Shown: in pieces, positions 1 through 6,746 of the stretch
Layout: every line of letters begins with the position of its first letter
Numbering within the stretch: the stretch's first letter is position 1
IMG/VR virus record: IMGVR_UViG_3300019776_000202
Location: 1-37,391 of that record
Source of the DNA: a virus
DNA: 37,391 nt
Direction: 5' to 3' (one strand)
Position numbers and translations under genes: made by a program
The notes under the pieces: generated by a model
What the model was told of the DNA's origin: nothing
Databases searched by the model: none
Seen by the model: the letters and a program-made list of their open reading frames with translations, nothing else

Positions 1-1
1 C

Positions 2-709
2 ACCAACATCACCTACACGTTCGGCATCACCCCGACGTGGCTCGCCTCCAACCCGAACAGCACGAACCACGCGCCCTGGCTGAACCCCGGATGCAACTCC
101 GCCCCCACCGACCTCGCTTACTGGGATGCCTTCGTCACGGCGATGGTCACCCGCTACGCCGGGCGCATCGGCTCCTGGCAGGTGTGGAACGAGCCGCAGC
201 TCAAGTGGTTCTGGGATGACTCGCTGGCGACGCTGTCCGAGATGACCTGTCGTGCCCGCCGCATCATCACCGGCATCGACCCCCGCGCCAAGGTCGTCGC
301 CGCACCCGTCATCCCCACCTTCCGCGACGGCGGCGCCGGGTACCTCAAGGAGCTGCGGGCCGACGGCTGGCCCGTCGACATCTGGACCGCGCACATCTAC
401 CCCAAGGCCGGCACCACCTCCATCGAGTGGGGCAACACGATCCGCGAGTGGAAGTGGATGCTGCGCGAGAACAAGGCGCCGCGCCTCCCGCTGTGGGTCA
501 CGGAGACCAACGCCAACCACGGCCACGGTCCCATCCCCGTGCGCCGCGTCCCCACCTGGATGAACGCTGTCAGCCGGCAGGCGCTCGAGCTCGGAGTTGC
601 CCGCGTCTACTGGTACGCCTACGGCTCCCACTCCGACACCTCCCTGCTCGGCATCCCCCTGACTCCCGGCTCTCCTGGCACCCGCTGGATCGCACGCCAC
701 CAGTCCTAA
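2..709 (+). CDS. Glycoside hydrolase-like protein (clan GH-A type TIM barrel), 5'-truncated
   Basis: The reading frame is open from the first bases, so the N-terminus lies outside the window; about 235 residues remain. It contains a W-N-E-P motif, the usual acid/base glutamate of clan GH-A enzymes, and a later W-V-T-E-T motif, where the nucleophile glutamate is expected. The spacing and the aromatic W-Y-A-Y segment near the end resemble GH39/GH5-like barrels. It lies immediately upstream of the holin and endolysin candidates and downstream (on a circular map) of tail-tip genes. It may therefore be a tail-associated glycan depolymerase or cell-wall glycosidase; the substrate is not determinable here. 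No C-terminal anchor or binding domain follows the barrel. Family confidence is good, role confidence low. Confidence 0.75.
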   Translation, partial: TNITYTFGITPTWLASNPNSTNHAPWLNPGCNSAPTDLAYWDAFVTAMVTRYAGRIGSWQVWNEPQLKWFWDDSLATLSEMTCRARRIITGIDPRAKVVAAPVIPTFRDGGAGYLKELRADGWPVDIWTAHIYPKAGTTSIEWGNTIREWKWMLRENKAPRLPLWVTETNANHGHGPIPVRRVPTWMNAVSRQALELGVARVYWYAYGSHSDTSLLGIPLTPGSPGTRWIARHQS

Positions 710-727
710 CACCGCACGCAGCACCGC

Positions 728-752
728 AGCCCCCGAGCATCTGCCGGGGGCT
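728..752 (+). terminator. Intergenic hairpin between glycosidase and holin genes
   Basis: Arms AGCCCCCG (728-735) and CGGGGGCT (745-752) pair perfectly around a 9-base loop, followed by CCTCC rather than a T-run. It may be an attenuator or a weak intrinsic terminator, since the downstream lysis genes have no other obvious promoter. Confidence 0.5.
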
Positions 753-773
753 CCTCCATGTCAGGGAGACCCC

Positions 774-1136
774 ATGCAGGTACTCGCCGCCATCCTCGAC
801 CCCTCCGACAACGGCTTCGACATCTCCGACCTGTCCGTCCTGCTCGGCGTCATCCTGCTGATCTCCGGCACCACCGCGACCATCGTGCGCTGGAACGCCA
901 AGCGCGTTGCCGAGGTGCGCACCCGCGAACGCGCCGAGATGGAGCAGCGGATCAAGGCCGCGGTGGAGGACGTCGCCGTCAAGGTGCAGCCGAAGAACGG
1001 CGGCACCGGGTGGTCCGACACCGCCGCCACCGTCAAGCAGATCGCCGCACGGCAGGGCGAGGTGCTGGAGTCCGTCACCTACCTGCGTAACCGGCTCGAC
1101 CAGCACATCGACTGGCACATCGAGAAGGAGAATTGA
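774..1136 (+). CDS. Single-span membrane protein with coiled tail, lysis cassette (holin/accessory candidate)
   Basis: This 120-residue protein has one hydrophobic span at about residues 20-40 (SVLLGVILLISGTTATIV) with a short acidic N-terminus in front. It is followed by a long charged helix (residues 45-120) rich in Glu, Arg and Lys that probably forms a coiled coil. An AGGGAG ribosome site lies about 6 bases before the ATG. Position between a cell-wall hydrolase and a second membrane protein just before the endolysin is typical of actinophage lysis cassettes, where one or two small membrane proteins control membrane permeabilisation. No sequence signature names a holin family, so the role is inferred from topology and neighbours. 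It could alternatively be a spanin-like or anti-holin partner of the next gene. Confidence 0.7.
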   Translation: MQVLAAILDPSDNGFDISDLSVLLGVILLISGTTATIVRWNAKRVAEVRTRERAEMEQRIKAAVEDVAVKVQPKNGGTGWSDTAATVKQIAARQGEVLESVTYLRNRLDQHIDWHIEKEN

Positions 1137-1137
1137 G

Positions 1138-1308
1138 ATGTTCACAGCCAAGGTTCGCAAGGCCATCTACGCACTGTCCGCGGTCGTCATCCCGCTGCTC
1201 GTCGTGATCGGCGTGGACCAGCATGACGCCGCCGTCTACGTCGCGGCAGCCGTCGCCGTCCTCAACGTCGTGATGGCGTTCCTCAACGTGCCCGGCGACG
1301 ATGCTTAG
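1138..1308 (+). CDS. Small two-helix membrane protein, holin candidate
   Basis: This 56-residue protein begins two bases after the previous stop, with AGGAG in the preceding gene's last codons. It has two hydrophobic segments (about residues 10-25 and 32-50) joined by a short turn containing DQHD, a basic N-terminus (TAKVRK) and an acidic C-terminus (GDD). This matches small two-span holins, which oligomerise in the cytoplasmic membrane and release or activate the endolysin. Its end overlaps the endolysin start by 8 bases, which suggests translational coupling. Assignment rests on size, topology and position; no family-specific motif is visible. Confidence 0.72.
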   Translation: MFTAKVRKAIYALSAVVIPLLVVIGVDQHDAAVYVAAAVAVLNVVMAFLNVPGDDA

Positions 1309-1780
1309 CCTCGCCAGCGCCCGCACGACGTGGAAGGGCTACACCTTCACCCGTCGCACTGCCCGCGCCCTGCGGTGGGTGGAGACACGCGCCTCCGTCG
1401 GCCCCCTCCAGATCGCTCAGGGCGGATTCAACAAGGGCGGCGTCGCGGCCAGCTCCGGCACGCACGACCTCGATTCGGTCGACCTGAGGACGAAGCACTT
1501 GACCCACCACCAGAAGCTCACCCTGCTGCGCAAGATGCGGCAGGCAGGCTTCGCCGCATGGCTGCGCCCGTACAACTGGGACGGCGCCAACGGCGGGGAG
1601 CACCTGCACGCAATCCCCGCGGGCTACCCCAAGGACATCAGCGGGGGAGCCCAGTCGCAGGTGCTCGCGTATGACGCCGGCAGGGACGGCCTGCGCGGCA
1701 ACCGGGTGGACGCCAACCCTTACCGGCCCAACCCGCGGGTCCGCTTCTCCTGGCTCCAGAACAAGCCCGTTCCGCGCTGA
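1301..1780 (+). CDS. Endolysin, M15-like (D-Ala-D-Ala carboxypeptidase-type) peptidase
   Basis: This 159-residue protein resembles actinophage M15-type lysins that cut peptidoglycan cross-links. Zinc-site candidates are the SSGTHD segment with a following aspartate (about residues 64-72) and a G-E-H-L-H motif (about 107-111), matching the usual first His/Asp and the E-x-H pattern of the family. A conserved RQAGFAAWLR-type segment lies between them. There is no signal peptide, so export would depend on the holin. The first motif reads His-x5-Asp where M15 enzymes usually have His-x6-Asp, a one-residue difference worth noting. There is no recognisable C-terminal wall-binding domain. The ATG lies inside the last codons of the holin gene, indicating coupled translation. 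Confidence 0.8.
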   Translation: MLSLASARTTWKGYTFTRRTARALRWVETRASVGPLQIAQGGFNKGGVAASSGTHDLDSVDLRTKHLTHHQKLTLLRKMRQAGFAAWLRPYNWDGANGGEHLHAIPAGYPKDISGGAQSQVLAYDAGRDGLRGNRVDANPYRPNPRVRFSWLQNKPVPR

Positions 1781-1845
1781 TGGACCTGGAGGAGGAGTAC
1801 GGGTACGACGGCACGGTCTAGTCACCCCAGCACGGGAGGCAACGC

Positions 1846-2094
1846 ATGGCGCTCACGAAGAATCGCACGCCAACGAAGTCCGTACCCGGTCCCCGCTGCT
1901 CCGTCTGCATCGCGCTGATGACGATGGACGACGCCGACCGGGCAACGCTCACCGAATGGCTCGCCAACCCGCGACTGCAATCCCTTGAGCTGGTGCAGTG
2001 GCTCGCCGCCGACGGCATTGACTTCGTCGGCCAGCAAGCCGTCCAACGCCACCGCCGCGGCGCCTGCTCAGGGACGCGCCGTGGCCTTGTCTGA
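1846..2094 (+). CDS. Small putative DNA-binding protein upstream of metallophosphoesterase
   Basis: This 82-residue basic protein starts after a good GGGAGG ribosome site. It contains a short Cys-x2-Cys pair (about residues 19-22), a predicted helical middle with DDADRATLTEWL, and a C-terminal helix-turn-helix-like stretch ending in an R-H-R-R-G segment. Proteins of this shape commonly precede a calcineurin-type phosphoesterase in actinophages and are usually labelled HTH DNA-binding. No catalytic motif is visible. The gene overlaps the next one by 14 bases, so the two are probably translated together. The function is not established from sequence; DNA binding is a reasonable guess from the residues only. 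Confidence 0.65.
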   Translation: MALTKNRTPTKSVPGPRCSVCIALMTMDDADRATLTEWLANPRLQSLELVQWLAADGIDFVGQQAVQRHRRGACSGTRRGLV

Positions 2095-3307
2095 CCACTC
2101 CCGAGATCTCGAGGCGCTCGCCGACGCCGGCACCACAGTCCGGCAGACTGGCGGCGCACCCGCAGGCTGGGAGCCCGGCATCCGCTACGAACCCGACGGC
2201 TCCTCCGTCATCACCCTGCCGCCGTCCCCGGCCCTCGCTGACGAGGCGTCATGGGCGGCGGCCATTCGTGCGCTCGGCGCCGACGTGCCCGACGGCTACC
2301 GCGTCCGCCTGGTCGAGGCGAAGTACGACCCCGCCGCGTGGCACCGAGACGAGGACCGCGTCACCGTGCCCGGCCAGAAGCATCCGGTGAAGTCTCAGGC
2401 CGTCACCCGCCCCGTCTGGCGCTACCGCTTCATCGTCGAGCCCGCGCCGTCCCGCATCGACATCGACGACCTCCTCAAGGCCGTCCGCAAGCGCCGCCCC
2501 GCGCCGCCCACCACGCGCACCGGGACCGCCAGCTACGTGTTTGCGTTCGGCGACACGCAGTGGGGCAAGCCTGACGGCGACGGCAGCGCCGGAACCGTGG
2601 AGCGGTTCTACGACACCCTCGACCGTGCCGTCACCCGCTACAAGCACCTGCGCAAGCGCGGCCTCGCCGGCCCCGTACTGCTCCTCGTCGCGGGCGACTG
2701 CCTTGAGGGCACCACCAGCCAGGGCGGCCGCCTCGTCGGCAGGCTCGACCTCACCCTCACCGAGCAGCTGCGCGTCTACCGCCGCACGCTGGCCGACGCC
2801 GTGACTGCGTTCGCCGAGCTGGACCGCACCAACGTCGCCGTCGTCCCCGGCAACCACGACGAGGTGCTGCGCGTCGGCGACAAGATGGCATCCCGCTACG
2901 ACGACTCGTGGGCCATCGAGGGCGCCTCGCAGGTCGCCGACGTCATGAAGGCGAAGGGCTACGACGTCGGCTGGACGTTCCCCGGCCACGACGGCCTCCA
3001 CCTGACCGTGGACGCAAGCGGCACCCGCATCGGACTGCTCCACGGCCACCAGACCCGAGGCAAGACCCAGGCGTGGCTGGCGTCAAAGGCGATGGACCGG
3101 GATGCGATCGGCACCGCCGACGTCGTCCTGAGCGGCCACTACCACCACCTTCGACTGGAGCAGATGGGGCCGACCACGCACATGCAGGTCGGAAGCCTCG
3201 ACGGCGGCTCGACCTGGTTCGCCCACATCGGCGGCCTGTCCGCACCGCCTGCCGCGCTGACCTTCGTCGCCGAGGGCGGCAAGTGGAACGGGCTGGAGGT
3301 CGTATGA
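2081..3307 (+). CDS. Calcineurin-like metallophosphoesterase
   Basis: With the GTG at 2081 this is a 408-residue protein. AGGGA lies just upstream and the overlap with the preceding gene is short; a longer frame reaches to 1985 but would overlap that gene heavily. All signature motifs of the calcineurin-like fold are present: GDTQWGK (157-163), G-D-C (204-206), GNHDE (257-261), HGH (321-323) and GHYHH (352-356), which together bind two metal ions. The first 150 residues are a separate poorly conserved region. Such proteins act on phosphomonoesters or phosphodiesters, often nucleic acids (as in Mre11/SbcD). The substrate here is unknown. It is the main gene of a late-positioned block after the lysis genes. 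Confidence 0.88.
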   Translation: MALSDHSRDLEALADAGTTVRQTGGAPAGWEPGIRYEPDGSSVITLPPSPALADEASWAAAIRALGADVPDGYRVRLVEAKYDPAAWHRDEDRVTVPGQKHPVKSQAVTRPVWRYRFIVEPAPSRIDIDDLLKAVRKRRPAPPTTRTGTASYVFAFGDTQWGKPDGDGSAGTVERFYDTLDRAVTRYKHLRKRGLAGPVLLLVAGDCLEGTTSQGGRLVGRLDLTLTEQLRVYRRTLADAVTAFAELDRTNVAVVPGNHDEVLRVGDKMASRYDDSWAIEGASQVADVMKAKGYDVGWTFPGHDGLHLTVDASGTRIGLLHGHQTRGKTQAWLASKAMDRDAIGTADVVLSGHYHHLRLEQMGPTTHMQVGSLDGGSTWFAHIGGLSAPPAALTFVAEGGKWNGLEVV

Positions 3308-3537
3308 CCCACGACCCGCACTGCCCCATCACATCGACCGCCATTCTCGACTGCCCCATCTGCGACCTCCTCAAGGCCGCGAGGGACGACGAGCGCCGCA
3401 AGTACCAGGAGACGTGGCGGGCGAACCTGCCTCGGATCGAGGCCCGCAACTACTGCGACGGCTTCCGAGACGCCGTCAATGGGCGCCGGATGCCGGACTG
3501 GGCCGTGCGGAACAGCGCGCCCTTGAGGCGCGGGTGA
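3304..3537 (+). CDS. Small Cys/His protein of unknown function
   Basis: This 77-residue protein starts at an ATGA overlap with the phosphoesterase stop. Its N-terminus has H-D-P-H-C followed by a C-P-I-C pair (about residues 4-25), a possible small zinc site. The rest is highly charged and helical (KAARDDERRKYQETWR) and ends in a basic R-R-G tail. No family is recognised. Tight coupling to the phosphoesterase and to the next gene suggests a shared transcript and possibly a shared function, but nothing in the sequence fixes it. It may be an accessory nucleic-acid-binding protein. Confidence 0.6.
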   Translation: MTHDPHCPITSTAILDCPICDLLKAARDDERRKYQETWRANLPRIEARNYCDGFRDAVNGRRMPDWAVRNSAPLRRG

Positions 3538-3755
3538 GTACCCGCGTCCGCGTCGGCGACGTCGAGGTCCGCGTCGAGGCCGACCTGTCGCACAAGGAGA
3601 TCAAGGCGCTCTTGCGGATGGCCGCCGGCATCGCCCTCGGCCTCGCGGAGGCGCAGGGCGAGCCGGAGCGACAGCCGTTCGGATTCAACGCCCACGTCGA
3701 GCGGGCCAGCGACCCGCCCGAGGAATCGATCTTCACCGACGACGAGCTCGAGTAG
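3534..3755 (+). CDS. Small acidic protein of unknown function
   Basis: This 73-residue protein begins with GTG in a GTGA overlap with the previous stop. Its first part is a predicted beta hairpin (TRVRVGDVEVRVEADL), followed by a helix (HKEIKALLRMAAGIALGLAE) and a strongly acidic end (DDELE). No known family is recognised. It closes the rightward late/lysis-proximal operon, with a strong hairpin 18 bases after its stop. The strand-then-helix arrangement is reminiscent of small regulatory or adaptor proteins, but no function can be assigned. Confidence 0.58.
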   Translation: MSTRVRVGDVEVRVEADLSHKEIKALLRMAAGIALGLAEAQGEPERQPFGFNAHVERASDPPEESIFTDDELE

Positions 3756-3773
3756 CACGACCCACCACAGACC

Positions 3774-3813
3774 AGCACCCCCCACCGCCGAGACCCGGCT
3801 GGTGGGGGGTGCT
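3774..3813. terminator. Strong bidirectional terminator hairpin
   Basis: Arms AGCACCCCCCACC (3774-3786) and GGTGGGGGGTGCT (3801-3813) are perfect 13-base complements, and the loop itself contains a GCCG/CGGC pairing. It lies between a rightward operon ending at 3755 and a leftward gene ending at 3822, so it can serve both converging transcripts. Confidence 0.85.
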
Positions 3814-3821
3814 TCCGCGTC

Positions 3822-4124
3822 TCAGTCCATCGGGTGCGGCACCGCGGCCGCCTTGGACGCCTCGACCTCGCGCCACTGGCGACTCTTGAGGCTGTTCCGG
3901 CCGAACAGGAACGCGACCAGGGCGCCCGTCCCGCCGGCCAGCAGATAGGGCAGCCACATGGCCTTGCCCTTCTGCGTGAAGATGACCCAGAACCCCAAGG
4001 CCGTGTCGCCGAGGCGCCCGGCCTTCGCGTCCGCGCCATACTGCGTCCACAGCAGCCACCAGAGCGCGATGCCGATGACTGCACCGGCGATGGTGACGAT
4101 CCACACGTGTCGCATTGACTTCAT
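3822..4124 (-). CDS. Two-helix membrane protein, possible lysogenic-conversion or superinfection gene
   Basis: This 100-residue minus-strand protein has a first hydrophobic segment at about residues 8-25 (VTIAGAVIGIALWWLLW) and a second at about 57-74 (LPYLLAGGTGALVAFLFG). Both ends are charged; the C-terminus has a basic stretch (NSLKSRQWR). A GGGGAGG ribosome site precedes the start. A plausible promoter (GTGACA, 18 bases, TAGCGT) lies in the divergent gap before DUF3263. Being alone on this strand, with its own promoter and terminator beside attP, it would be expressible in a lysogen and would lie at one prophage end. That position is typical of superinfection-exclusion or conversion genes, but no family is recognised. 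Confidence 0.72.
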   Translation of the reverse strand: MKSMRHVWIVTIAGAVIGIALWWLLWTQYGADAKAGRLGDTALGFWVIFTQKGKAMWLPYLLAGGTGALVAFLFGRNSLKSRQWREVEASKAAAVPHPMD

Positions 4125-4198
4125 GTCTGCCTCCCCGTCACCTAGACGCTACGCCCTGTACCGCGTGGTTGTCACCCCCTCATGGCATCCTTCTCGCC
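4125..4198 (-). promoter_or_regulatory. Candidate promoter for the minus-strand membrane protein
   Basis: On the minus strand a GTGACA box is followed after 18 bases by TAGCGT, then a GGGGAGG ribosome site about 5 bases before the ATG at 4124. The match to a housekeeping-sigma promoter is moderate. The same TAGCGT element occurs in the candidate repressor promoter near 6755, suggesting that both could be lysogeny-expressed. Confidence 0.4.
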
Positions 4199-4447
4199 AT
4201 GGCACCGCTCACCTCCTCAGACAAGGCCCTCCTCGACTTCGCCGCCCGCTGGTACCGCTACCCCGGTGCCCAGGAGCAGGCCATGCGCGACGAGCTCGAC
4301 CTCTCGGCAACGACCTACTGGCGCCGGGTGAACGACCTGCTCGAGCGCCCCGAGGCGCTTGCCTACGCGCCGACGACCGTGGGGCGCCTACGCCGGACGA
4401 GGGACACCCGGCTGGCAGCCCGGTCTCCTCAGGGGCTGCTCGGGTAG
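4199..4447 (+). CDS. DUF3263 family protein
   Basis: This 82-residue protein matches the small actinobacterial DUF3263 family. It has an LLDFAARWYRYPGAQEQA segment, then a helix-turn-helix-like ELDLSATTYWRRVNDLLERP segment, and an R-R-T-R-D basic end. The family is common in actinobacterial chromosomes and phages; its biochemical role is not established, although the helical pattern suggests nucleic-acid binding. The ATG at 4199 is chosen because the domain starts right after it. No good ribosome site precedes it, so it may be leaderless. It lies between a divergent membrane gene and attP, at what would be a prophage end. Confidence 0.8.
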   Translation: MAPLTSSDKALLDFAARWYRYPGAQEQAMRDELDLSATTYWRRVNDLLERPEALAYAPTTVGRLRRTRDTRLAARSPQGLLG

Positions 4448-4452
4448 GGCTT

Positions 4453-4473
4453 GGCTACAGTCACGGCTACACC
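4453..4473 (+). repeat. Left pair of GGCTACA arm-type repeats
   Basis: GGCTACA occurs at 4453-4459 and again as GGCTACACC at 4465-4473, 12 bases apart, in direct orientation. Together with the matching pair at 4662-4680 they flank the tRNA-like core, which is the layout expected of integrase arm-binding sites. Confidence 0.55.
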
Positions 4474-4531
4474 TGCTGATCTGGTCTGAGGGCCGCTAGG
4501 CGAAACCCCTTGGTATTCGGGGCAAAATGAG

Positions 4532-4578
4532 AGCCCCCGGTCAGGTTTGAACTGACGACCTACCGCTTACAAGGCGGC
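4532..4578 (-). other. attP: attP core: 3' half of tRNA-Thr(UGU)
   Basis: Read on the minus strand, this stretch has the anticodon stem GCCGC/GCGGT with loop CTTGTAA (anticodon TGT at 4569-4571), variable bases AGGTC, T-stem GTCAG/CTGAC with loop TTCAAAC, then the acceptor strand CGGGGGC and a T discriminator. No matching 5' acceptor strand or D-arm exists upstream, so it is not a complete tRNA. Phages that integrate into tRNA genes carry exactly this 3' portion to restore the gene. The adjacent integrase and flanking repeats support its use as attP; the expected attB is the host tRNA-Thr(UGU) gene. Confidence 0.82.
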
Positions 4579-4661
4579 AGGTAGTACCCTATGGGCAGGC
4601 CCCTGCAGCCAAAATCCCTCATAGAATGAGGGTCTTGGCAGGACAGGGCGGGACTAGGCGT

Positions 4662-4680
4662 GGCTACACCTTGGCTACAC
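4662..4680 (+). repeat. Right pair of GGCTACAC arm-type repeats
   Basis: GGCTACACC at 4662-4670 and GGCTACAC at 4673-4680 lie 11 bases apart in the same orientation as the left pair (4453-4473). They end about 30 bases before the integrase start and fit integrase arm-type sites on the other side of the attP core. Confidence 0.55.
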
Positions 4681-4712
4681 TGGACCTAGAGAAGCGGCAG
4701 ATAGGGGTCGTC

Positions 4713-5924
4713 ATGGCGATCAAGAGCAGTGGCCGAAGGCTCTCCGGGGACGGCAGCCTGTACCAGCGCAAGGACGGCCTGTGGGTCGCCGCGCTCGATC
4801 TCGGCTACGGCCCGGACGGCAAGCGCAAGCGATGGACCGGGTCAAGCCGCACCAAGGACGGCGCTCTGGCGAAGCTGCGCAAGGCCCGCGGTGAGGTCGA
4901 GACCATCGGCAACCCTCTGTCCCAAGGGTCGACACTCGGCGAGTACCTCGACGACTGGCTGGAGACAGTAGCCCGGCCGCGCATCCGCCCGAAGACCTAC
5001 AACGAGTACGAGCGATGCGTCCGGCTCCACCTCAAGCCGCGCCTCGGGCGCGAGCGCCTGGTGCGCCTGTCGCCTCAGAAGGTCCGCGCCATGGAGCAGG
5101 CGCTTGCCAGCGAACTGACACCGGCCACGGCCAACAACGTCCACCGCTGCCTGCGCACCGCCCTCAACGACGCGGTCGCCGATGGCCTCATCCCCCGCAA
5201 CCCCGCCGAGCACGTCACGCCGCCCCGCGCCGCCAAGGTCGAGCGCGCCCCCCTGACCGCCGCCCAGGCCACCACCGTCATCGCCAAGACCGCCAACGAC
5301 CCGCTCGGCTCCCGCTGGGCGTTCGGACTAATGACCGGCGTGCGCGCCGGGGAGACCCTCGGCCTCGAGTGGGACCGCGTCGACCTCGACACCGGCACCG
5401 CCGACATCTCCTGGCAGCTGCAGCGACTCACATACGACCACGGCTGCGACGGCACCTGCGGCCGCAAGCGTGGCGGCAACTGCCCCCAGCGCGTCCTCGA
5501 GGCGCCGGCCGACTTCGAGGTCCGGGCGCTCGACGACACCGGCCTTGTCCTCACCCGCCCCAAGACGGCCCGCTCCACCCGCATGGTCCCGCTCGCCCCG
5601 ACGCTCGTGGCGATGCTCAGGAAGCACCGCCGGACTCGGATCGGAGGAGGCCTGGTCTGGTCACGCCCGGATGGCCGGCCCATCGACCCGAAGGACGACG
5701 CCGCCGACTGGGACCAGCTGCTCAAGACGCTCGAGCTGCCCGACGTGCCGCTTCACTCGATGCGGCACACGACGGCCACGCTCCTCATGGAGATGGGCGT
5801 CGATGCCAAGGTCATCAAGGACATCCTCGGCCACACGTCGGTCACGACGACCCGCGGATACCAGCACACGGACGACGCGCTGGCCCGGCAGGCGCTGACC
5901 GCGCTTGGCGACTCCCTGAGCTAG
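4713..5924 (+). CDS. int: Tyrosine recombinase (phage integrase)
   Basis: This 403-residue integrase catalyses site-specific recombination between attP and the host attachment site. The ATG at 4713 with AGGGG upstream is preferred to the longer frame from 4626, which runs through the candidate arm sites. The order is an N-terminal arm-binding region (about 10-60), a SAM-like core-binding domain (about 75-170) and a catalytic domain (about 180-395). Catalytic residues visible are R211 (TGVRAGETLGLEW), K284 (RPKTARSTR), H348 and R351 (HSMRH), H374 (GHTS) and nucleophile Y383 (TTRGYQH). A Cys-rich insert (GCDGTCGRKRGGNC, about 244-257) interrupts the catalytic domain, as seen in many actinobacterial integrases. 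Its stop overlaps the convergent ImmA gene by four bases. Confidence 0.96.
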   Translation: MAIKSSGRRLSGDGSLYQRKDGLWVAALDLGYGPDGKRKRWTGSSRTKDGALAKLRKARGEVETIGNPLSQGSTLGEYLDDWLETVARPRIRPKTYNEYERCVRLHLKPRLGRERLVRLSPQKVRAMEQALASELTPATANNVHRCLRTALNDAVADGLIPRNPAEHVTPPRAAKVERAPLTAAQATTVIAKTANDPLGSRWAFGLMTGVRAGETLGLEWDRVDLDTGTADISWQLQRLTYDHGCDGTCGRKRGGNCPQRVLEAPADFEVRALDDTGLVLTRPKTARSTRMVPLAPTLVAMLRKHRRTRIGGGLVWSRPDGRPIDPKDDAADWDQLLKTLELPDVPLHSMRHTTATLLMEMGVDAKVIKDILGHTSVTTTRGYQHTDDALARQALTALGDSLS

Positions 5925-6325
5925 GCGCTCTTCTCCACCAGCGCCAGCCGGTCCTCGACGTAGGCGATCTCGTCTGCTGTCAGCGATTCGCGCATGGCCT
6001 GCACCATGCGGATGTCGATGCACAGCTCGTGGGCCACTGCGACGTCGTCCGCGCACCAGGCGAGCGCCTCGGCGAACTGGTCGAGGGTGATGAGCAGGCG
6101 GACGGCGACCCGGTCGACTGAGTTCTCCTGGCGCGCTCCGAGGACGGGATCGATGCAGGCTTCGTCGCCGCGCAGGGCGTGGACGAGCTCGTGCGCGATG
6201 GTGCTGCGGCGCTCGGGGTGTGTCAGGTCGTGGTGGAGCCAGATGATGCGGGTCTCTGGGTCCCATGCGCCGGCGAGGTCGCCGAGGTCATGGAGTCGGA
6301 TCTCGATCCGGTCAAGTGGCTGCAC
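5921..6325 (-). CDS. ImmA/IrrE-type metallopeptidase (anti-repressor)
   Basis: This protein of about 134 residues contains the zinc-peptidase motif A-H-E-L-V-H (HExxH) followed by a GDEA helix, the hallmark of the ImmA/IrrE family. In the element ICEBs1, ImmA cleaves the neighbouring immunity repressor to permit induction. Here it lies directly downstream of the repressor on the same strand and overlaps it, supporting the same role. A GTG at 6325 is chosen because an ATG start at 6394 would overlap the repressor by 83 bases; either remains possible. The gene ends tail-to-tail with the integrase, sharing four bases. No membrane or sensor domain is visible, so what triggers cleavage is unknown. 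Confidence 0.85.
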   Translation of the reverse strand: MQPLDRIEIRLHDLGDLAGAWDPETRIIWLHHDLTHPERRSTIAHELVHALRGDEACIDPVLGARQENSVDRVAVRLLITLDQFAEALAWCADDVAVAHELCIDIRMVQAMRESLTADEIAYVEDRLALVEKSA

Positions 6326-6725
6326 TTCCTTTGGTCCCCCGTTTGCGTGCGACTGACTTGAGGCCCGGCCCTGTTGGCTTCGCCTCATCCTCATCTAGAG
6401 CACTGACACGCAGCAGGAGCCCGTACTGATTCACCAGGTGACGCTTGGCTTCTGGCAGCAGGTTCGGGTCTGTGCGGATCAGTTCGACGATATCCGGCCG
6501 TGCCGACTGCTCGCCGCCTAGTCCGGCATTGTTGAGCAGCTCTGTCAGGGACATACCCATCGCGGTCGCCAGCTTGGCGAGGGAGCCGATCTGGACGTCG
6601 GCGCCCCGGCGAAGGTTGGTCATGAACGTGCCTGCGAGCCCGGCCCGGTGCATGAGTTCGTTCTGGCTCAGGTCGTTGTCCTTCCGCCAGTCGTCGATGT
6701 ACTGGGCGAGCTCGATGCTGTCCAT
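6312..6725 (-). CDS. XRE-family immunity repressor
   Basis: This 137-residue protein has an N-terminal XRE/Cro-C1 helix-turn-helix (about residues 5-62; LSQNELMHRAGLAGTFMTNL contains the recognition region). A linker and a C-terminal helical region (DIVELIRTDPNLLPEAKRHL) follow, and the tail is basic. It lacks a LexA-type Ser/Lys peptidase domain, so self-cleavage is not expected; the downstream ImmA-like protease is the likely inactivator. An AGGAG site lies about 6 bases before the ATG. It diverges from a Cro-like gene across a region with inverted repeats, the usual lysis-lysogeny switch. It is the best candidate for the maintenance repressor of the prophage. Confidence 0.9.
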   Translation of the reverse strand: MDSIELAQYIDDWRKDNDLSQNELMHRAGLAGTFMTNLRRGADVQIGSLAKLATAMGMSLTELLNNAGLGGEQSARPDIVELIRTDPNLLPEAKRHLVNQYGLLLRVSALDEDEAKPTGPGLKSVARKRGTKGSAAT

Positions 6726-6746
6726 GACACTCCTAGCCTGAACCCC

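Noticed and set aside
1780-1821. A 13-codon frame after the endolysin (MDLEEEYGYDGTV)
   Set aside because: Too short to support as a gene; no ribosome site of its own and no recognisable match.
1985-2080. Longer start of the metallophosphoesterase at 1985
   Set aside because: It would overlap the upstream small gene by over 100 bases; the GTG at 2081 with AGGGA upstream fits operon spacing.
4532-4610. A complete tRNA-Thr gene on the minus strand
   Set aside because: Anticodon arm, T-arm and 3' acceptor strand are present, but no complementary 5' acceptor strand or D-arm precedes them; better explained as attP.
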